A stretch of 64,000 nucleotides of DNA, from assembly GCF_000772085.1 (NCBI RefSeq), contig NZ_CP009755.1, forward strand, positions 372,001 to 436,000, written 5' to 3'. The position numbers and the translations under genes are program-made. A model generated the notes under the pieces. That model had not been told where the DNA came from. It searched no databases and was given only the letters and a program-made list of their open reading frames with translations. The DNA is from Curtobacterium sp. MR_MD2014. Lineage in GTDB: Bacteria > Actinomycetota > Actinomycetes > Actinomycetales > Microbacteriaceae. Numbering within the stretch: position 1 is the first letter of the stretch; every line of letters begins with the position of its first letter. Below, piece by piece: positions 15,952 through 25,595 of this stretch.

Positions 15952-17997
15952 TCAGTCGCGCTTGCTCATGGCGGCGAGCCGCTCGTTGTACGCCTTGAGG
16001 TCCGCGTCGCCGTCGCGCTCGGCCTTGCGGTCGAGGCGCTTGGCGTCCCGCTTGTCCGTCCGCACCCAGTTGCGCACCACGAGCAGCGCGACGAACACCA
16101 TCGGCAGCTCGGACGCGCCCCAGGCGATGCCACCGCCCGTGTGCTGGTCGGCGAGCAGTGCCCGGTCGTCGGTCTGGCCGAGGGCGTGGAACCAGTCGGC
16201 CGCGAAGACGGACTGCGAGGTCATCACCGCGACGCCGAAGAAGGCGTGGAAGGCCAGGGTCGCCAGCAGCGCGATGATGAGGATCGGGTACTGCGGGCGC
16301 TTCGGACCCGGGTCGACGCCGACGAAGACCCAGAAGAACAGGTACCCGCTGAAGACGAAGTGCACGACCATCACGACGTGCCACTCGTGCGACTGCATCG
16401 CGTACTGGAACGCGGGGGTGAAGTAGAACACCACGAGCGACCCGGCGAAGATGACACCGGCGACGGCGGGCTGCGCGAGGAACTGCATCCACCGCGAGTG
16501 CGTGAAGAGCATGAGCCACTCGCGAGCGCCGCGCGACCCGTCGTTCCGCACCGGCAGGGTCCGCAGCGCCAGGAGCACCGGCCCGCCGAGCACGAGCGGC
16601 AGCGGCACGAACATCATGAGCAGCATGTGCTGGAGCATGTGCGACGAGAAGTGCACCATGCCGTAGACCGCCGGCCCGGCCGAGGTGGTCCAGATGAACA
16701 GCGCGCAGCCGAGCAACCACGCGATGGTCCGGCCGACCGGCCACGAGTCGCCGCGCTGCTTGAGCTTCCGCACCGACAGGAGGTACCAGCCGGCACCGAC
16801 GACGGCGATCGCCAGGTACACCCAGTCGATGTGCCACTGCGTCAGGTAGGTCTGCACGGTCTGCGCCGGCGGGTACGTGTACCCGAGCAGGCCGGAGCGG
16901 GTGTCCTGCCCGGTCTCCGGCGTCTGCGGGATCGGCGGCTGCGAGCGGGACACGGCGACCGAGACGCCGATCGCGACGGCCATGAAGACGACCTCGGCCA
17001 GGGCGAACCGCACGAAGAGCTTCCGGTCGAGCGGCGCACGGAGGAGACCCGGCACGAGCTTCCGGCGTTGAGCGACCCCGGCGAGCCCGAGCAGCACGAG
17101 GATGACGGCCTTGACCGTGATGAGCCAGCCGTAGGTCGTCGTGACGAGGTCGGCGGGGCCGGTCAGGCGGAGCGAGGCGTTGACGATGCCCGAGAAGGCC
17201 ACCGCGGCGAAGGCCCAGCCCGCGAGCGTCGAGTAGCGGGCGACGACCCGGCCGGTGGCGCCCTTCGTCCGCGTGCGGAGCAGCAGCACGGCGACGAGAC
17301 CGCCCGCCCAGACGCACACGGCGACCAGGTGCACGGCGAGCGAGTTCACCGCGTTCGCGTGCTCGAGGGCGCCCGCGGCGTGCCCGGAGAGTGCGAGGGG
17401 CAGCAGCGCGAAGAGCGCGGCGACGGTGGCGACCGCGAGCGTGGTGACCCGGGTGGCGAACGCGGCGACGAGCGTCGCGACGAGGATCGCCGCGGCGGAG
17501 ACGACGAGTGACTGGCCGATCTCGACCTGGAACGCGAAGAGCAGGAAGTTGCGGGCGAACACCGGGCTGGTGAGCGGGACGCCCAGGGTGTTGGCGCCGG
17601 TCAGCACGATGCCGACGACGGCCGCCAGGAACCACACGGCACCGGCTGCGGCACCCCACCGGGCGGCTCGGTGCTGCACGCTCGACATCGCACCGTGGTC
17701 CGCCTTCTTCGCGGGCAGTGCGAACGCAGCGACGATGAGCAGGCCGATGGCCAGCGCGGCGGTCGTGTCGTGCACCACGCGGGCGACCGGCAGGCCGTAC
17801 TCGACCAGGTCACCGGCGGAGACGAGCTGCTGCGACGCGGTGAAGGCGCCGGTCACGGTCATGCCGAGCACGGCGCACGCCACGGCGAGGGGGATCGCGA
17901 TGACCAGGACCGTCGCGACGGTGGTGGATCGCGCGGTGGTGGGGGCGGGGTCGGGTGCCGTGTCCCCGGGCTGCGTGGCGGCTGACGTGACGGTCAT
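15952..17997 (-). CDS. CopD-CtaG fusion: copper resistance D domain plus cytochrome-oxidase-assembly domain
   Basis: 681 aa polytopic membrane protein. The N-terminal half (about 30-350, eight or more helices) is CopD-like, with SAGDLVEYGLPVARVVHD near the start and a later HLVAVCVWAGGLVAVLLL. The C-terminal half (about 385-640) is CtaG (caa3_CtaG), with WHIDWVYL, MVHFSSHMLQHMLLMMFVP and PLPLVLGGP. The MVHFSSHMLQHMLLMM His cluster is the probable copper site. Such fusions are common in actinobacteria and link copper handling to cytochrome c oxidase assembly. ATG 17997 has TACCAT about 9 nt upstream on the same strand; charged tail KRDAKRLDRKAERD. Confidence 0.88.
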   Translation of the reverse strand: MTVTSAATQPGDTAPDPAPTTARSTTVATVLVIAIPLAVACAVLGMTVTGAFTASQQLVSAGDLVEYGLPVARVVHDTTAALAIGLLIVAAFALPAKKADHGAMSSVQHRAARWGAAAGAVWFLAAVVGIVLTGANTLGVPLTSPVFARNFLLFAFQVEIGQSLVVSAAAILVATLVAAFATRVTTLAVATVAALFALLPLALSGHAAGALEHANAVNSLAVHLVAVCVWAGGLVAVLLLRTRTKGATGRVVARYSTLAGWAFAAVAFSGIVNASLRLTGPADLVTTTYGWLITVKAVILVLLGLAGVAQRRKLVPGLLRAPLDRKLFVRFALAEVVFMAVAIGVSVAVSRSQPPIPQTPETGQDTRSGLLGYTYPPAQTVQTYLTQWHIDWVYLAIAVVGAGWYLLSVRKLKQRGDSWPVGRTIAWLLGCALFIWTTSAGPAVYGMVHFSSHMLQHMLLMMFVPLPLVLGGPVLLALRTLPVRNDGSRGAREWLMLFTHSRWMQFLAQPAVAGVIFAGSLVVFYFTPAFQYAMQSHEWHVVMVVHFVFSGYLFFWVFVGVDPGPKRPQYPILIIALLATLAFHAFFGVAVMTSQSVFAADWFHALGQTDDRALLADQHTGGGIAWGASELPMVFVALLVVRNWVRTDKRDAKRLDRKAERDGDADLKAYNERLAAMSKRD

Positions 17998-18083
17998 GAC
18001 CGTCCAATGGTAGGTCGCCCGCCTGACACCCCGGTCCCAGTCCGGGACCGTCCCGCTCCCGACTCCCGACGTTCGATGGGCCG

Positions 18084-19199
18084 TCAGTCGCGGTGCTCCC
18101 AGATGCCCTCGCTGCCGACCCCGACGAACCCGACCGCCTCGTTGACGTCGAGCATCGGCCGGTTCTCCTCGGCGTTGGAGGTGACGATCGACGGCCGGCC
18201 CGGGAAGTCCCGCTCGACGGTCTCGATCCCGACCACCTTGAGGAGCCATCCGAGTCGGTGCCCGCGGTGCTCGCGGAGCACGAGCGTGTCCCACTGCATC
18301 ACGGCCCGAGTGGGATCGTCCGGCACCTTGAGCTGACTGAAACCGGCCAGGGTGGTGCTCTCGACGTGTTCGACGGCGACGGTCAGCATGGTGTGCGGCC
18401 CGCTCGCGAGCTGCTCCTCGGACTCCCGGACGCGGTCGGCGGTCCAGACGTCCTCGGGCTCCTGCATGTCACCCTCCGGCGCGTCGGTGCTCATCCGGGT
18501 GTGCAGCAACGCGAGGTCGTCGAGCCACCGCTCGGGGGTGGCGCCGGTCCACGTGTGCACCCGGTAGGCGGGACCGGCCGCCGTCGCGGCGCGGTCGTGC
18601 AGCTCCCGGACGACGGAGACGTCGGCGGGGAGCCCGAGCCGACTGATGCGGTTCACCTGCCCGAAGCGCCAGCCGCGTCCGGTCAGGAAGCGCACCGCCG
18701 CCTCGTCCTCGGGGACGGCGCCGGAGCCCGTCGGGGCCTGGCGGTACCCGGGCCCGTCGCCGGGACCGACCTGCCGCGAGACCGCGTACGTCTTCCACTG
18801 CGTGCGGCCCTCGGTCCGGGCGAGCTGCTCGAGGTGGTCGGCGAGCAGCGTGCCGAACCCCCGGCGTTGTCGGTCGGGGCGGACACCCACCGACAGCCAG
18901 CAGTTCGTCGTGCCCGGCTCGGTCTTCGAGTCGTACGAGCCCGCGGCCACGACGTCGCCGGTGTCGTCGCGCACGACGAACAGGCGGCTCGGCGATCCCG
19001 GCTCGTGGCACATCGGCAGGTACTCGGCCGGGGTCCACGGCAGTTCGGGCAGCCCGTGCACCGCGACCTCAGCGGCATCGGACACCGCGAGCCAGTCCGA
19101 GAACGCCCGCACCAGCTCCGGATCGTCGTCCATCGTCGCCGGCACGACGAGTTCCTCGACGACGAGCTGCCCGTCGACCGTGTCGGTGTGGTCGGCCAT
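18084..19199 (-). CDS. GNAT N-acetyltransferase, tandem two-domain
   Basis: 371 aa. The first GNAT domain has the acetyl-CoA loop GVRPDRQRRGFGTLLADHL (about 104-122); the second has LVLREHRGHRLGWLLKVVG (about 308-326), so both domains retain the R/Q-x-x-G-x-G/A signature in modified form. The layout recalls Eis/mycothiol-synthase-like double GNATs, but MshD-specific identity is not supported. ATG 19199 with GGGGG upstream. Divergent from dcd; 102 bp separate the two starts. Confidence 0.82.
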   Translation of the reverse strand: MADHTDTVDGQLVVEELVVPATMDDDPELVRAFSDWLAVSDAAEVAVHGLPELPWTPAEYLPMCHEPGSPSRLFVVRDDTGDVVAAGSYDSKTEPGTTNCWLSVGVRPDRQRRGFGTLLADHLEQLARTEGRTQWKTYAVSRQVGPGDGPGYRQAPTGSGAVPEDEAAVRFLTGRGWRFGQVNRISRLGLPADVSVVRELHDRAATAAGPAYRVHTWTGATPERWLDDLALLHTRMSTDAPEGDMQEPEDVWTADRVRESEEQLASGPHTMLTVAVEHVESTTLAGFSQLKVPDDPTRAVMQWDTLVLREHRGHRLGWLLKVVGIETVERDFPGRPSIVTSNAEENRPMLDVNEAVGFVGVGSEGIWEHRD

Positions 19200-19289
19200 C
19201 GTTGCCCCCTGTGGTCGGCCGGTCGGACGGCCGTCGTCCGCCGCCCGGCAGGGCAGCCTCGCAGCATACCGGTGGCCGGACCCTGCCGC

Positions 19290-19295
19290 TAGGGT
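19290..19295 (+). promoter_or_regulatory. -10 box TAGGGT for dcd
   Basis: TAGGGT is followed by 6 nt and GTG 19302; no Shine-Dalgarno, so the dcd mRNA is probably leaderless. Confidence 0.55.
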
Positions 19296-19301
19296 TGCTG
19301 C

Positions 19302-19889
19302 GTGCTGCTCTCCGACCGTGACATCACCGCCCAGCTCGCCGAGGGACGGATCGGCCTCGACCCGTACGACTCCTCGCTCGTCCAGCCGTCGAGCATCGAC
19401 GTCCGGCTCGACAAGTACTTCCGGCTGTTCGACAACCACAAGTACCCGCACATCGACCCGGCCGAGGACCAGCCCGAGCTCACCCGTCTCGTCGAGACCG
19501 ACCCGGACGAGGCGTTCGTGCTGCACCCGGGGGAGTTCGTCCTCGGTTCGACGTTCGAGGTCGTGACGCTGCCGGACGACATCGCCGCACGCCTCGAGGG
19601 CAAGAGCTCGCTCGGTCGCCTCGGCCTCCTGACGCACTCGACGGCGGGCTTCATCGACCCGGGCTTCTCGGGCCACGTCACGCTCGAGCTGTCGAACGTC
19701 GCGACGCTGCCGATCAAGCTCTGGCCGGGCATGAAGATCGGGCAGCTCTGCTTCTTCCAGCTCTCGAGCCCGGCGGAGAAGCCCTACGGCTCTGCCGAGT
19801 ACCAGTCGCGCTACCAGGGCCAGCGTGGTCCGACCCCGTCGCGCTCGGCGCTGAACTTCGACCGCGCGGACGTCTCGCAGCGCGACTGA
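19302..19889 (+). CDS. dcd: dCTP deaminase (probably dUMP-forming)
   Basis: 195 aa trimeric dCTP deaminase; converts dCTP to dUTP, or directly to dUMP in the bifunctional actinobacterial type. Recognisable motifs: [17 protein letters not shown] (about 28-44), [23 protein letters not shown] split across about 95-117 with catalytic Glu at the [19 protein letters not shown] core, and the C-terminal [12 protein letters not shown] nucleotide-binding tail. Length and tail match the mycobacterial enzyme, the reason for the bifunctional suggestion. GTG start with leaderless promoter. Confidence 0.93.
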   Translation: MLLSDRDITAQLAEGRIGLDPYDSSLVQPSSIDVRLDKYFRLFDNHKYPHIDPAEDQPELTRLVETDPDEAFVLHPGEFVLGSTFEVVTLPDDIAARLEGKSSLGRLGLLTHSTAGFIDPGFSGHVTLELSNVATLPIKLWPGMKIGQLCFFQLSSPAEKPYGSAEYQSRYQGQRGPTPSRSALNFDRADVSQRD

Positions 19890-19974
19890 CCGCGGACGGG
19901 GCCGATCACGCCCGCTCGGAGGCCGCCGCGGGACCGGTGATGTACTACTGCGCGGCGAAATGTCGCACTCTGTG

Positions 19975-19980
19975 TATCGT
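19975..19980 (+). promoter_or_regulatory. -10 box TATCGT for the HTH-MNT gene
   Basis: TATCGT is followed by 6 nt and ATG 19987. This spacing argues for start 19987 rather than the in-frame ATG at 19960, which lies upstream of the box. Confidence 0.55.
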
Positions 19981-19986
19981 TGCTGC

Positions 19987-20496
19987 ATGGCCGAAGCACC
20001 GACCCGTGCGCCGCAGCCGGTGGTGGCGTCCGAGATCATCCGCGACGCCCGACTACGCGCCGGACTGACGCAGGTGCAGCTCGCCGCTCGCGCCGGGGTC
20101 ACGCAGAGTGTGATCAGCACGTACGAGAACGGTCGGCGGGAACCGTCGCTCGCGGCGCTGCAGCGACTCGTCCGTGCTGCGGGGTTCGAGGCATCGGTCG
20201 ACCTGCTCCCGGTGGACGCTCCGCCTCCCCTGGTCGATCGCATCGCGGCCGCGCGCGACGCCCTGGTCGCGGCGGTGGAGCGCAACGGCGGTGCCGCACC
20301 CCGCGTCCTGTGCACCACCGGCTCCCGGCGGCGAGCCGAGTCCGTCGGGCTGCTCGTGGACCTCGAGCCCGGTGCCGGCATCTTCACCCTCATGCGGATC
20401 CAGGACGAGGCGGAGCGGCTGCTCGGTGTCGACGTCGAGGTGCTCGACGCCCTGTGCGCCGGGTCGGACCTGCACCGTGCAGCGGTCCCGCTGTGA
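19987..20496 (+). CDS. HTH protein with eroded MNT nucleotidyltransferase domain (antitoxin-like)
   Basis: 169 aa. Residues about 14-70 are an XRE helix-turn-helix (EIIRDARLRAGLTQVQLAARAG, VTQSVISTYENGRREPSLA). Residues about 95-165 align with MntA/MNT-type minimal nucleotidyltransferases: LCTTGSRRRAES then VGLLVDLEPGAGIFTLMRIQDEAERLLGVDVEVL. In active enzymes the motif is GSxARGxxxxxSDxDLLV; here both catalytic Asp residues and several linker residues are gone, leaving GSRRRAESVGLLVD. Paired by overlap (GTGA) with a HEPN-like gene. Probably a transcriptional autoregulator that has lost AMP-transferase activity. Confidence 0.72.
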   Translation: MAEAPTRAPQPVVASEIIRDARLRAGLTQVQLAARAGVTQSVISTYENGRREPSLAALQRLVRAAGFEASVDLLPVDAPPPLVDRIAAARDALVAAVERNGGAAPRVLCTTGSRRRAESVGLLVDLEPGAGIFTLMRIQDEAERLLGVDVEVLDALCAGSDLHRAAVPL

Positions 20497-20912
20497 CGGA
20501 CGCCACGGGACCGGAGGTGGACGAACGGCTCGACGCGGTCGTGCGCGCGTGCGAGGCGATCGAGCGCTACGTCGCGGACGCCGCTCCGTCGGACGTCGTG
20601 CTCGACGCGGTCCGGATGCGGTTGGTCGAGATCGGCACGGTGGTCGCGGCCCTGCCCGGTGTCCTCACGGCGACCGAGCCCGAGATCCCGTGGGCGCGTC
20701 TCGCCGGCGTGGGGGACCGGTTGACCGGCCGACGCCGGGGGGTGACCTCGTCGGTGCTGCTGTGGACGGCACGCGTCGACGTGCCACGGCTGCGGGAGGC
20801 GGCCGAGCGGTTGCGCGCGACGGGTGCGACCCACGTCCTTCCGGGCGATCCGGCGCACCCGGACGGCGAGCCCTCCGACCCGGCCGGCGAGCCCTCCGAC
20901 CCGGCCGGCTGA
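20493..20912 (+). CDS. HEPN/HepT-like protein lacking the RNase motif
   Basis: 139 aa. The fold pattern of HepT (DUF86) is clear: DAVRMRLVEIGTVVAALPG, then EIPWARLAGVGDRLTGRR, then DVPRLREAAERLRA. In HepT toxins the middle piece reads about IPWxxIxGxRNxLVHxYF with the RNase R-x4-6-H motif; here RNxLVH is replaced by GDRLTG and no His remains. GTG 20493 overlaps the antitoxin stop. The tail carries a duplicated GEPSDPA repeat. This is a toxin-antitoxin operon by architecture, but the toxin should be catalytically dead. Confidence 0.7.
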   Translation: MTDATGPEVDERLDAVVRACEAIERYVADAAPSDVVLDAVRMRLVEIGTVVAALPGVLTATEPEIPWARLAGVGDRLTGRRRGVTSSVLLWTARVDVPRLREAAERLRATGATHVLPGDPAHPDGEPSDPAGEPSDPAG

Positions 20913-20957
20913 CGGACGGGAGGCCCGTGGCGGCCGCGTCCCGTGCCTCCCGTCCGG
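20911..20957. repeat. Dispersed palindrome, copy D (diverged)
   Basis: GACGGACGGGAGGC on the left and GCCTCCCGTCCGG on the right with a diverged centre. It begins on the stop codon of the HEPN-like gene, in a convergent gap. Confidence 0.75.
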
Positions 20958-21011
20958 CGCTCCGTCCGTCCCGTGAGACGGGGGCGTCTGCGCGAGACGC
21001 ACCGCGGCCAC

Positions 21012-21041
21012 CGAGACGCCCCCGGAACCGGAGGCGTCTCG
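21012..21041. terminator. Hairpin in convergent gap
   Basis: CGAGACGCCCCCGG / CCGGAGGCGTCTCG, 13 of 14 pairs with a 2-nt loop, within a run of GAGACG-type repeats (20974-21080). Confidence 0.45.
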
Positions 21042-21101
21042 CGGGCGTGGCGGCGCCTGGCGGCGACGCCGGCGTCTCGACGCCGGTGCCCCGGGACGCG
21101 G

Positions 21102-21137
21102 GAAGGCCCCGTCTCGCCGGAGCGAGACGGGGCCTTC
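21102..21137 (-). terminator. Strong hairpin terminator after the ChvE-like gene
   Basis: 15-bp perfect stem GAAGGCCCCGTCTCG with a 6-nt loop, 38 bp past the binding-protein stop. Symmetric, so it may also end the HEPN-like transcript. Confidence 0.75.
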
Positions 21138-21174
21138 CTCGTGCTGTGGTGCTGTGGTGCTGCCGTGGAGGGGA

Positions 21175-22290
21175 TCAGCCCTTCTTGGCGAGCTCCTCGA
21201 GGGTGTCGTTGCCCTTGTAGGCCTCGACCGCGTTCTCCTTGGTGACCAGGACCGGGGTCAGCTCGACGGCCGGCACGACCTTCTTGCCGTTGTCGTTGTT
21301 CTTGTCCTCGGTGGTCTTCGGGGTCTTGCCGTCGGCCAGGTCGGAGACCAGGTCGATCGCGGCCTGCGCCTCTTCGGTGGTGTTCTTGTAGATGGTCGAG
21401 TACTGCTCGCCCTGCATGATCAGCGGGATCGAGGCGGTCTCGGAGTCCTGACCGGTGACGACCGGGTTCGGCTTACCAGCAGCCTTGGTGGCGGTCAGGA
21501 TGGCGCGGGCCAGGGTGTCGTTCGGCGACAGGACGCCGTCGAGCTCGGTGTTCGTGTACGACTTCGTCAGGATGTCGGTCATGCGCGACTGGGCGTTCTG
21601 CGCGAGCCAGCCCTGGGTGTTCGTCTTCGAGAACGAGGTCTGACCCGAGACGACCTTGAGGGTGCCGTCGTCGATCTTCGGCTGGAGCACGTCCATGGCG
21701 CCGTTGAAGAAGACCTTCGCGTTGGCGTCGTCGGGCGAGCCGGAGAAGAGCTCGATGTTGTACGGGCCGCTCGACTTCTTGGCCTTCATGCCGTCGAGCA
21801 GGGCCTGGCCCTGCAGCTGGCCGACCTTGAAGTTGTTGAACGCGACGTAGTAGTCGACGTCGTCGGTGTTCAGGATGTTGCGGTCCCAGGCGATGACGAC
21901 GGCGCCGGACTTCTTGGCGGCGGCGACCTGCGTGCCGAGCTGCGAACCGTCGGCGGCACCGATGATGATCGCCTTCGCGCCCTTGGTGACCATCGACTGG
22001 ATCTGGCCCTGCTGGTCCGGGACCGGGTTGCCGGCGTTGGCGTACTGGATGTCGGCCTTGAAGCCGGCGTCCTCGATCGACTTCTCGAACGCGGCACCCG
22101 CGAGGACCCAGTTCTGCGAGGTCTTGGCGGGGAGCGCGACGCCGATCAGGTCGCCCTTCTTGATCTGGACGTTCGAGGCGCCGCCCGACGAGTCCGAGCC
22201 GGCGTCCGAGTTGCCGCGGGCCGAGCAGCCGCTGAGGGCCAGACCCGCGACGAGTGCCAGGCCGATGCCGGCGATGAGCTTCTTGCGCAT
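21175..22290 (-). CDS. ChvE-like multiple-sugar-binding lipoprotein (CUT2)
   Basis: 371 aa periplasmic-binding-protein-1 family lipoprotein for an ABC sugar importer. Signal peptide MRKKLIAGIGLALVAGLALS with lipobox Cys22, Gly/Ser linker, then GVALPAKTSQNWVLAGAAFE at the start of the mature fold. The segments QIQSMVTKGAKAIIIGAADGS and FSGSPDDANAKVFFNGAMDVL are typical of ChvE/XylF-like pentose/aldose binders. Last gene of a three-gene leftward operon (ATPase, permease, binding protein), preceding a strong terminator. Sugar probably xylose, arabinose or similar; not decidable. Confidence 0.9.
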   Translation of the reverse strand: MRKKLIAGIGLALVAGLALSGCSARGNSDAGSDSSGGASNVQIKKGDLIGVALPAKTSQNWVLAGAAFEKSIEDAGFKADIQYANAGNPVPDQQGQIQSMVTKGAKAIIIGAADGSQLGTQVAAAKKSGAVVIAWDRNILNTDDVDYYVAFNNFKVGQLQGQALLDGMKAKKSSGPYNIELFSGSPDDANAKVFFNGAMDVLQPKIDDGTLKVVSGQTSFSKTNTQGWLAQNAQSRMTDILTKSYTNTELDGVLSPNDTLARAILTATKAAGKPNPVVTGQDSETASIPLIMQGEQYSTIYKNTTEEAQAAIDLVSDLADGKTPKTTEDKNNDNGKKVVPAVELTPVLVTKENAVEAYKGNDTLEELAKKG

Positions 22291-22375
22291 GAGATTGCTT
22301 TCTCTTCGTTGAGGAGTGGTGCTGTGTGGTGCGGGGATCGTGCGGGCGGCCACCGGAGCGGCCGCCCGCCACGTG

Positions 22376-23668
22376 TTACTGGACGTTGACCTTCTCGGGC
22401 TGGTCCTCGATGGTCCGCGGCTGCTGCGCGGCCACCGTGTTCTGTTCGGTGTCCTTGCGTTGGAACTGCTTCAACATCCCGCCGATGAGGGACGGACGAC
22501 CCTGCGACTTCGAGTAGACGTCGAAGGCGACGGCGACGAGCAGGACGAGACCGCGGATGATCTGGACGCGGTTGGACTCGAGGCCCACCAGCGACAGACC
22601 GTTGGACAGCAGGGCCATGACGAGACCACCGATGATCGATCCGGAGATCGTGCCGATGCCACCGGCGACCGCTGCACCACCGACGAACACGGCGGCGATC
22701 GCGTCGAGCTCCCAGCCGGTGCCGTCCGCGGGGCCCGAGGCACCCGAGTAGCCGACGAAGACCATGCCGGCGACGGCGGCCAGGACGGACATGTTCATCA
22801 TGACGAAGAAGTTGACCTTGCGGGCGCTGACGCCGGACAGGACGGCGGCGTTCGCGTTGCCACCGACCGCGTAGACCTGGCGGCCGAAGATCGTGTTCTT
22901 GGTCAGGAAGCCGTAGACGATGGTCAGGACACCGAGGATGATCGCGACGATCGGGATCGACGTGCCGGCGGGGCCGGCGGCGAACAGGTACGTCGCGACG
23001 AGGGTGACGGCGACCAGGATGCCCGTGCGGACGATCGAGACCCAGAGCGGGACGAGCTCGGCGTGCATCTTCTTGCGACGCTGACGACCACGGAACTCGA
23101 GGAAGACGAGCACGAGGCAGGTGACGATGCCGAGGATGAGCGTGCCGTTCGAGAACCCGAAGTCCGGGCCGAAGTCGGGCAGGAAGCCCGAACCGATCTT
23201 CGCGTAGTCGTCCGGCACCGGCTGCGACGTCGAGTTGCCGATGATCTGGTTCGCACCGCGGAAGATGAGCTGGCCGGCCAGGGTCACGATGAAGGCCGGG
23301 ACCTTCACGAACGCGACCCAGAAGCCCTGCCAGGCTCCGACGGCTGCACCCACGGCGAGGCCGAGGATGATCGCGGCCCACGCCGGGAAGTTCCACTGCG
23401 CCATCGACTGGGCGACGATGATGCCGGTGAACGCCGCGACGGACCCGACCGACAGGTCGATGTGTCCCGCGATGATCACCATGACCATCCCCAGCGCCAG
23501 GATGAGGATGTAGGAGTACTGCAGGAACACGTTGATGATGTTCGTCGGCTCGAGGATGAGCCCGTTCGTCAGGATCGAGAACAGGATCAGGATCGCGATG
23601 AGCGCGATGATCATGCCGTACTGGCCGATGCTGTTGCCCTTGCCGAACAGCAGTTTCAGGTTCTTCAT
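22376..23668 (-). CDS. CUT2 sugar ABC transporter permease (GguB/XylH-like)
   Basis: 430 aa, longer than RbsC-type permeases because of an inserted cytosolic/helical region (about 195-265) seen in multiple-sugar GguB-like permeases. Contains [19 protein letters not shown] (about 61-79), the BPD_transp_2 hallmark, and [12 protein letters not shown] plus [24 protein letters not shown] 23668 overlaps the ATPase stop (ATGA). Charged C-tail. Confidence 0.92.
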   Translation of the reverse strand: MKNLKLLFGKGNSIGQYGMIIALIAILILFSILTNGLILEPTNIINVFLQYSYILILALGMVMVIIAGHIDLSVGSVAAFTGIIVAQSMAQWNFPAWAAIILGLAVGAAVGAWQGFWVAFVKVPAFIVTLAGQLIFRGANQIIGNSTSQPVPDDYAKIGSGFLPDFGPDFGFSNGTLILGIVTCLVLVFLEFRGRQRRKKMHAELVPLWVSIVRTGILVAVTLVATYLFAAGPAGTSIPIVAIILGVLTIVYGFLTKNTIFGRQVYAVGGNANAAVLSGVSARKVNFFVMMNMSVLAAVAGMVFVGYSGASGPADGTGWELDAIAAVFVGGAAVAGGIGTISGSIIGGLVMALLSNGLSLVGLESNRVQIIRGLVLLVAVAFDVYSKSQGRPSLIGGMLKQFQRKDTEQNTVAAQQPRTIEDQPEKVNVQ

Positions 23669-25257
23669 GAGATCAGTGCGCCCTTCCGCGCGGAGGTCAT
23701 GCTGCGCATGAGGGTCTCGGGGTCGGCCTGGTCCGCGGGGACGTCGGCGGTGATCTGGCCCTCGAAGATCGTGTAGATCCGGTCGGAGAGGCCGAGGAGT
23801 TCGGGGAGCTCGGAGGAGATGAGGATGATGCCCTTCCCCTGTGCCGCGAGCTGCTGGATGATGCCGTAGATCTCGAACTTCGCGCCGACGTCGATGCCGC
23901 GGGTGGGCTCGTCGAGGATCAGCAGGTCCGGGTCGGTGAACATCCACTTGGACAGGACGACCTTCTGCTGGTTCCCGCCGGACAGCTTGCCGACGTTCTC
24001 CTCGACGGTCGGCACCTTGGTGCGGAGCATCTTGCGGTAGCGCTCGGCGACGTCGTACTCCTCGAGGGAGTCGACGACACCGGCCTTCGAGATCTTCGGC
24101 AGGTCGGCGGCGACCGTGGAGCGCTTCACCGTGTCGAGCAGGTTCAGACCGAGGGCCTTGCGGTCCTCGGAGACGTAGCCGAGGCCGTTCTGGATCGCCT
24201 GCTGGACGTTCGCGATCTTGATCTCGCGGCCGTCCTTGATGATCTGGCCGTCGATGAAGTTGCCGTACGAGCGGCCGAAGATGCTCATCGCGAGCTCGGT
24301 GCGGCCGGCGCCCATCAGGCCCGCGAAGCCGACGATCTCGCCGCGGCGGGCGTGGAAGTTCGAGCCCTTCGCGACCAGGCGCGAGGCGTCCTGCGGGTGC
24401 TGGACGGTCCAGTTCTTGACCTCGAAGAAGACCTCGCCGATCTTCGGCGTGCGGTCCGGGAAGCGGCTCTCGAGCGAGCGGCCGACCATCCCGCGGATGA
24501 TGCGGTCCTCGTTGACGCCGTCGCCCTTCACGTTGAGCGTCTCGATCGCCTTGCCGTCACGGATGATCGTGATCTCGTCGGCGATCTGCTCGATCTCGTT
24601 GAGCTTGTGGCTGATGATGATGCTCGCGATGCCCTTGGACTTCAGCCCGACGATGAGGTCGAGCAGGTGCTGCGAGTCGTTCTCGTTCAGGGCCGCGGTC
24701 GGCTCGTCGAGGATGAGGAGCTTGACGTCCTTGTGCAGGGCCTTCGCGATCTCGACGAGCTGCTGCTTGCCGACACCGAGGTTCTTGATCTGCGTGTCCG
24801 GGTCCTCGTCGAGGCCGACGCGGGCGAGCAGGTCCTGAGCGCGGAGCTGGGCGCTGGTCCAGTCGATGACACCGAAGCGACCGGGCTCGTTGCCGAGGAA
24901 CAGGTTCTCGGTGATCGACAGCTCGGGGATGAGCGCGAGCTCCTGGTGGATGATGACGATGCCGGCCTGCTCGGACTGCTTGATGTCCTTGAAGCGGACT
25001 TCGTCGCCCTCGTAGACGATCTCGCCGCTGTAGGTGCCGTACGGGTAGACGCCCGACAGCACCTTCATGAGGGTGGACTTGCCGGCGCCGTTCTCGCCGC
25101 AGATCGCGTGGATCTCGCCGGCGCGGACGCTGAGCGACACGTCCGAGAGCGCCTTGACACCAGGGAACTCCTTGGTGATCGACCGCATCTCGAGGATGGT
25201 CTCGGCGCTGGTGACGGACCTGGTGGCCAGGTCCGGTCCCTGTGGGGTTGACGCCAC
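23665..25257 (-). CDS. CUT2 sugar ABC transporter ATP-binding protein (tandem)
   Basis: 530 aa with two nucleotide-binding domains, as in MglA/GguA. NBD1: GENGAGKST Walker A (about 60-68) and [15 protein letters not shown]alker B; its signature is [15 protein letters not shown] rather than LSGGQ, normal for this class. NBD2: degenerate Walker [26 protein letters not shown] signature, [20 protein letters not shown] 25257 has AGAAGGAG at ideal spacing. First gene of the operon. Confidence 0.92.
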   Translation of the reverse strand: MASTPQGPDLATRSVTSAETILEMRSITKEFPGVKALSDVSLSVRAGEIHAICGENGAGKSTLMKVLSGVYPYGTYSGEIVYEGDEVRFKDIKQSEQAGIVIIHQELALIPELSITENLFLGNEPGRFGVIDWTSAQLRAQDLLARVGLDEDPDTQIKNLGVGKQQLVEIAKALHKDVKLLILDEPTAALNENDSQHLLDLIVGLKSKGIASIIISHKLNEIEQIADEITIIRDGKAIETLNVKGDGVNEDRIIRGMVGRSLESRFPDRTPKIGEVFFEVKNWTVQHPQDASRLVAKGSNFHARRGEIVGFAGLMGAGRTELAMSIFGRSYGNFIDGQIIKDGREIKIANVQQAIQNGLGYVSEDRKALGLNLLDTVKRSTVAADLPKISKAGVVDSLEEYDVAERYRKMLRTKVPTVEENVGKLSGGNQQKVVLSKWMFTDPDLLILDEPTRGIDVGAKFEIYGIIQQLAAQGKGIILISSELPELLGLSDRIYTIFEGQITADVPADQADPETLMRSMTSARKGALIS

Positions 25258-25381
25258 GGTGCATCTCCTTCTGCCGCTGCGGTGCGGCAGTCCTTCGGGT
25301 GGTGAGGTGCGGCATCGGGGGCGCAGGAGTGCCTGCGTGGACCTCGTTGTCGCGTCCGGTGTCCTGCTCGGTGTGACGGTC

Positions 25382-25443
25382 ATGTGACCGTTCACATCGG
25401 CGGAACGGAGGTAATTTACGCACAGCCCCGTCGCGGCTGTCAA
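25382..25443 (-). promoter_or_regulatory. Promoter and LacI-type operator of the CUT2 operon
   Basis: On the minus strand, TTGACA (25443-25438) and TAAATT (25418-25413), 19 nt apart, stand out in an otherwise GC-rich region. Immediately downstream at 25382-25397 is ATGTGACCGTTCACAT, a 16-bp near-palindrome that matches the site before the neighbouring lacI gene. Binding there would block RNA polymerase. Confidence 0.65.
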
Positions 25444-25537
25444 TTCGGTTCGGTCGCGTTTTCGTAACGGCCCGCGTGATCCGGCGGAATCCGCGTCCTG
25501 ACGCCCCCCGAGGTGGGGTGGTCGGGCGTCACGCAGG

Positions 25538-25582
25538 GCGGACGGGAGGCGCGGGGCGGGGCCGCCACGGGCCTCCGGGCCG
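25538..25582. repeat. Dispersed palindrome, copy E (degenerate)
   Basis: GGCGGACGGGAGGCGCGGGG on the left arm, with a right arm reduced to GGGCCTCCGGGCC. Just after the stop of the lacI gene. Confidence 0.6.
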
Positions 25583-25595
25583 ACGCGTGGTCGCG

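Larger units (their letters stand above)
25258..25595. other. Intergenic control region of the sugar importer
   Basis: 338 bp between the ATPase start and the lacI stop. It holds a ribosome-binding site, a LacI-type operator and promoter (25382-25443), a long G/T-poor stretch without ORF support, and a degenerate palindrome copy (25538-25582). No gene seen. Confidence 0.7.

Noticed and set aside
20493..20912. Active HepT toxin
   Set aside because: The R-x4-6-H motif is missing, so RNase activity is not expected.
22316..23776. 486-aa plus-strand frame over the sugar permease
   Set aside because: Asp/Arg/Gly-rich antisense shadow of a clear permease.
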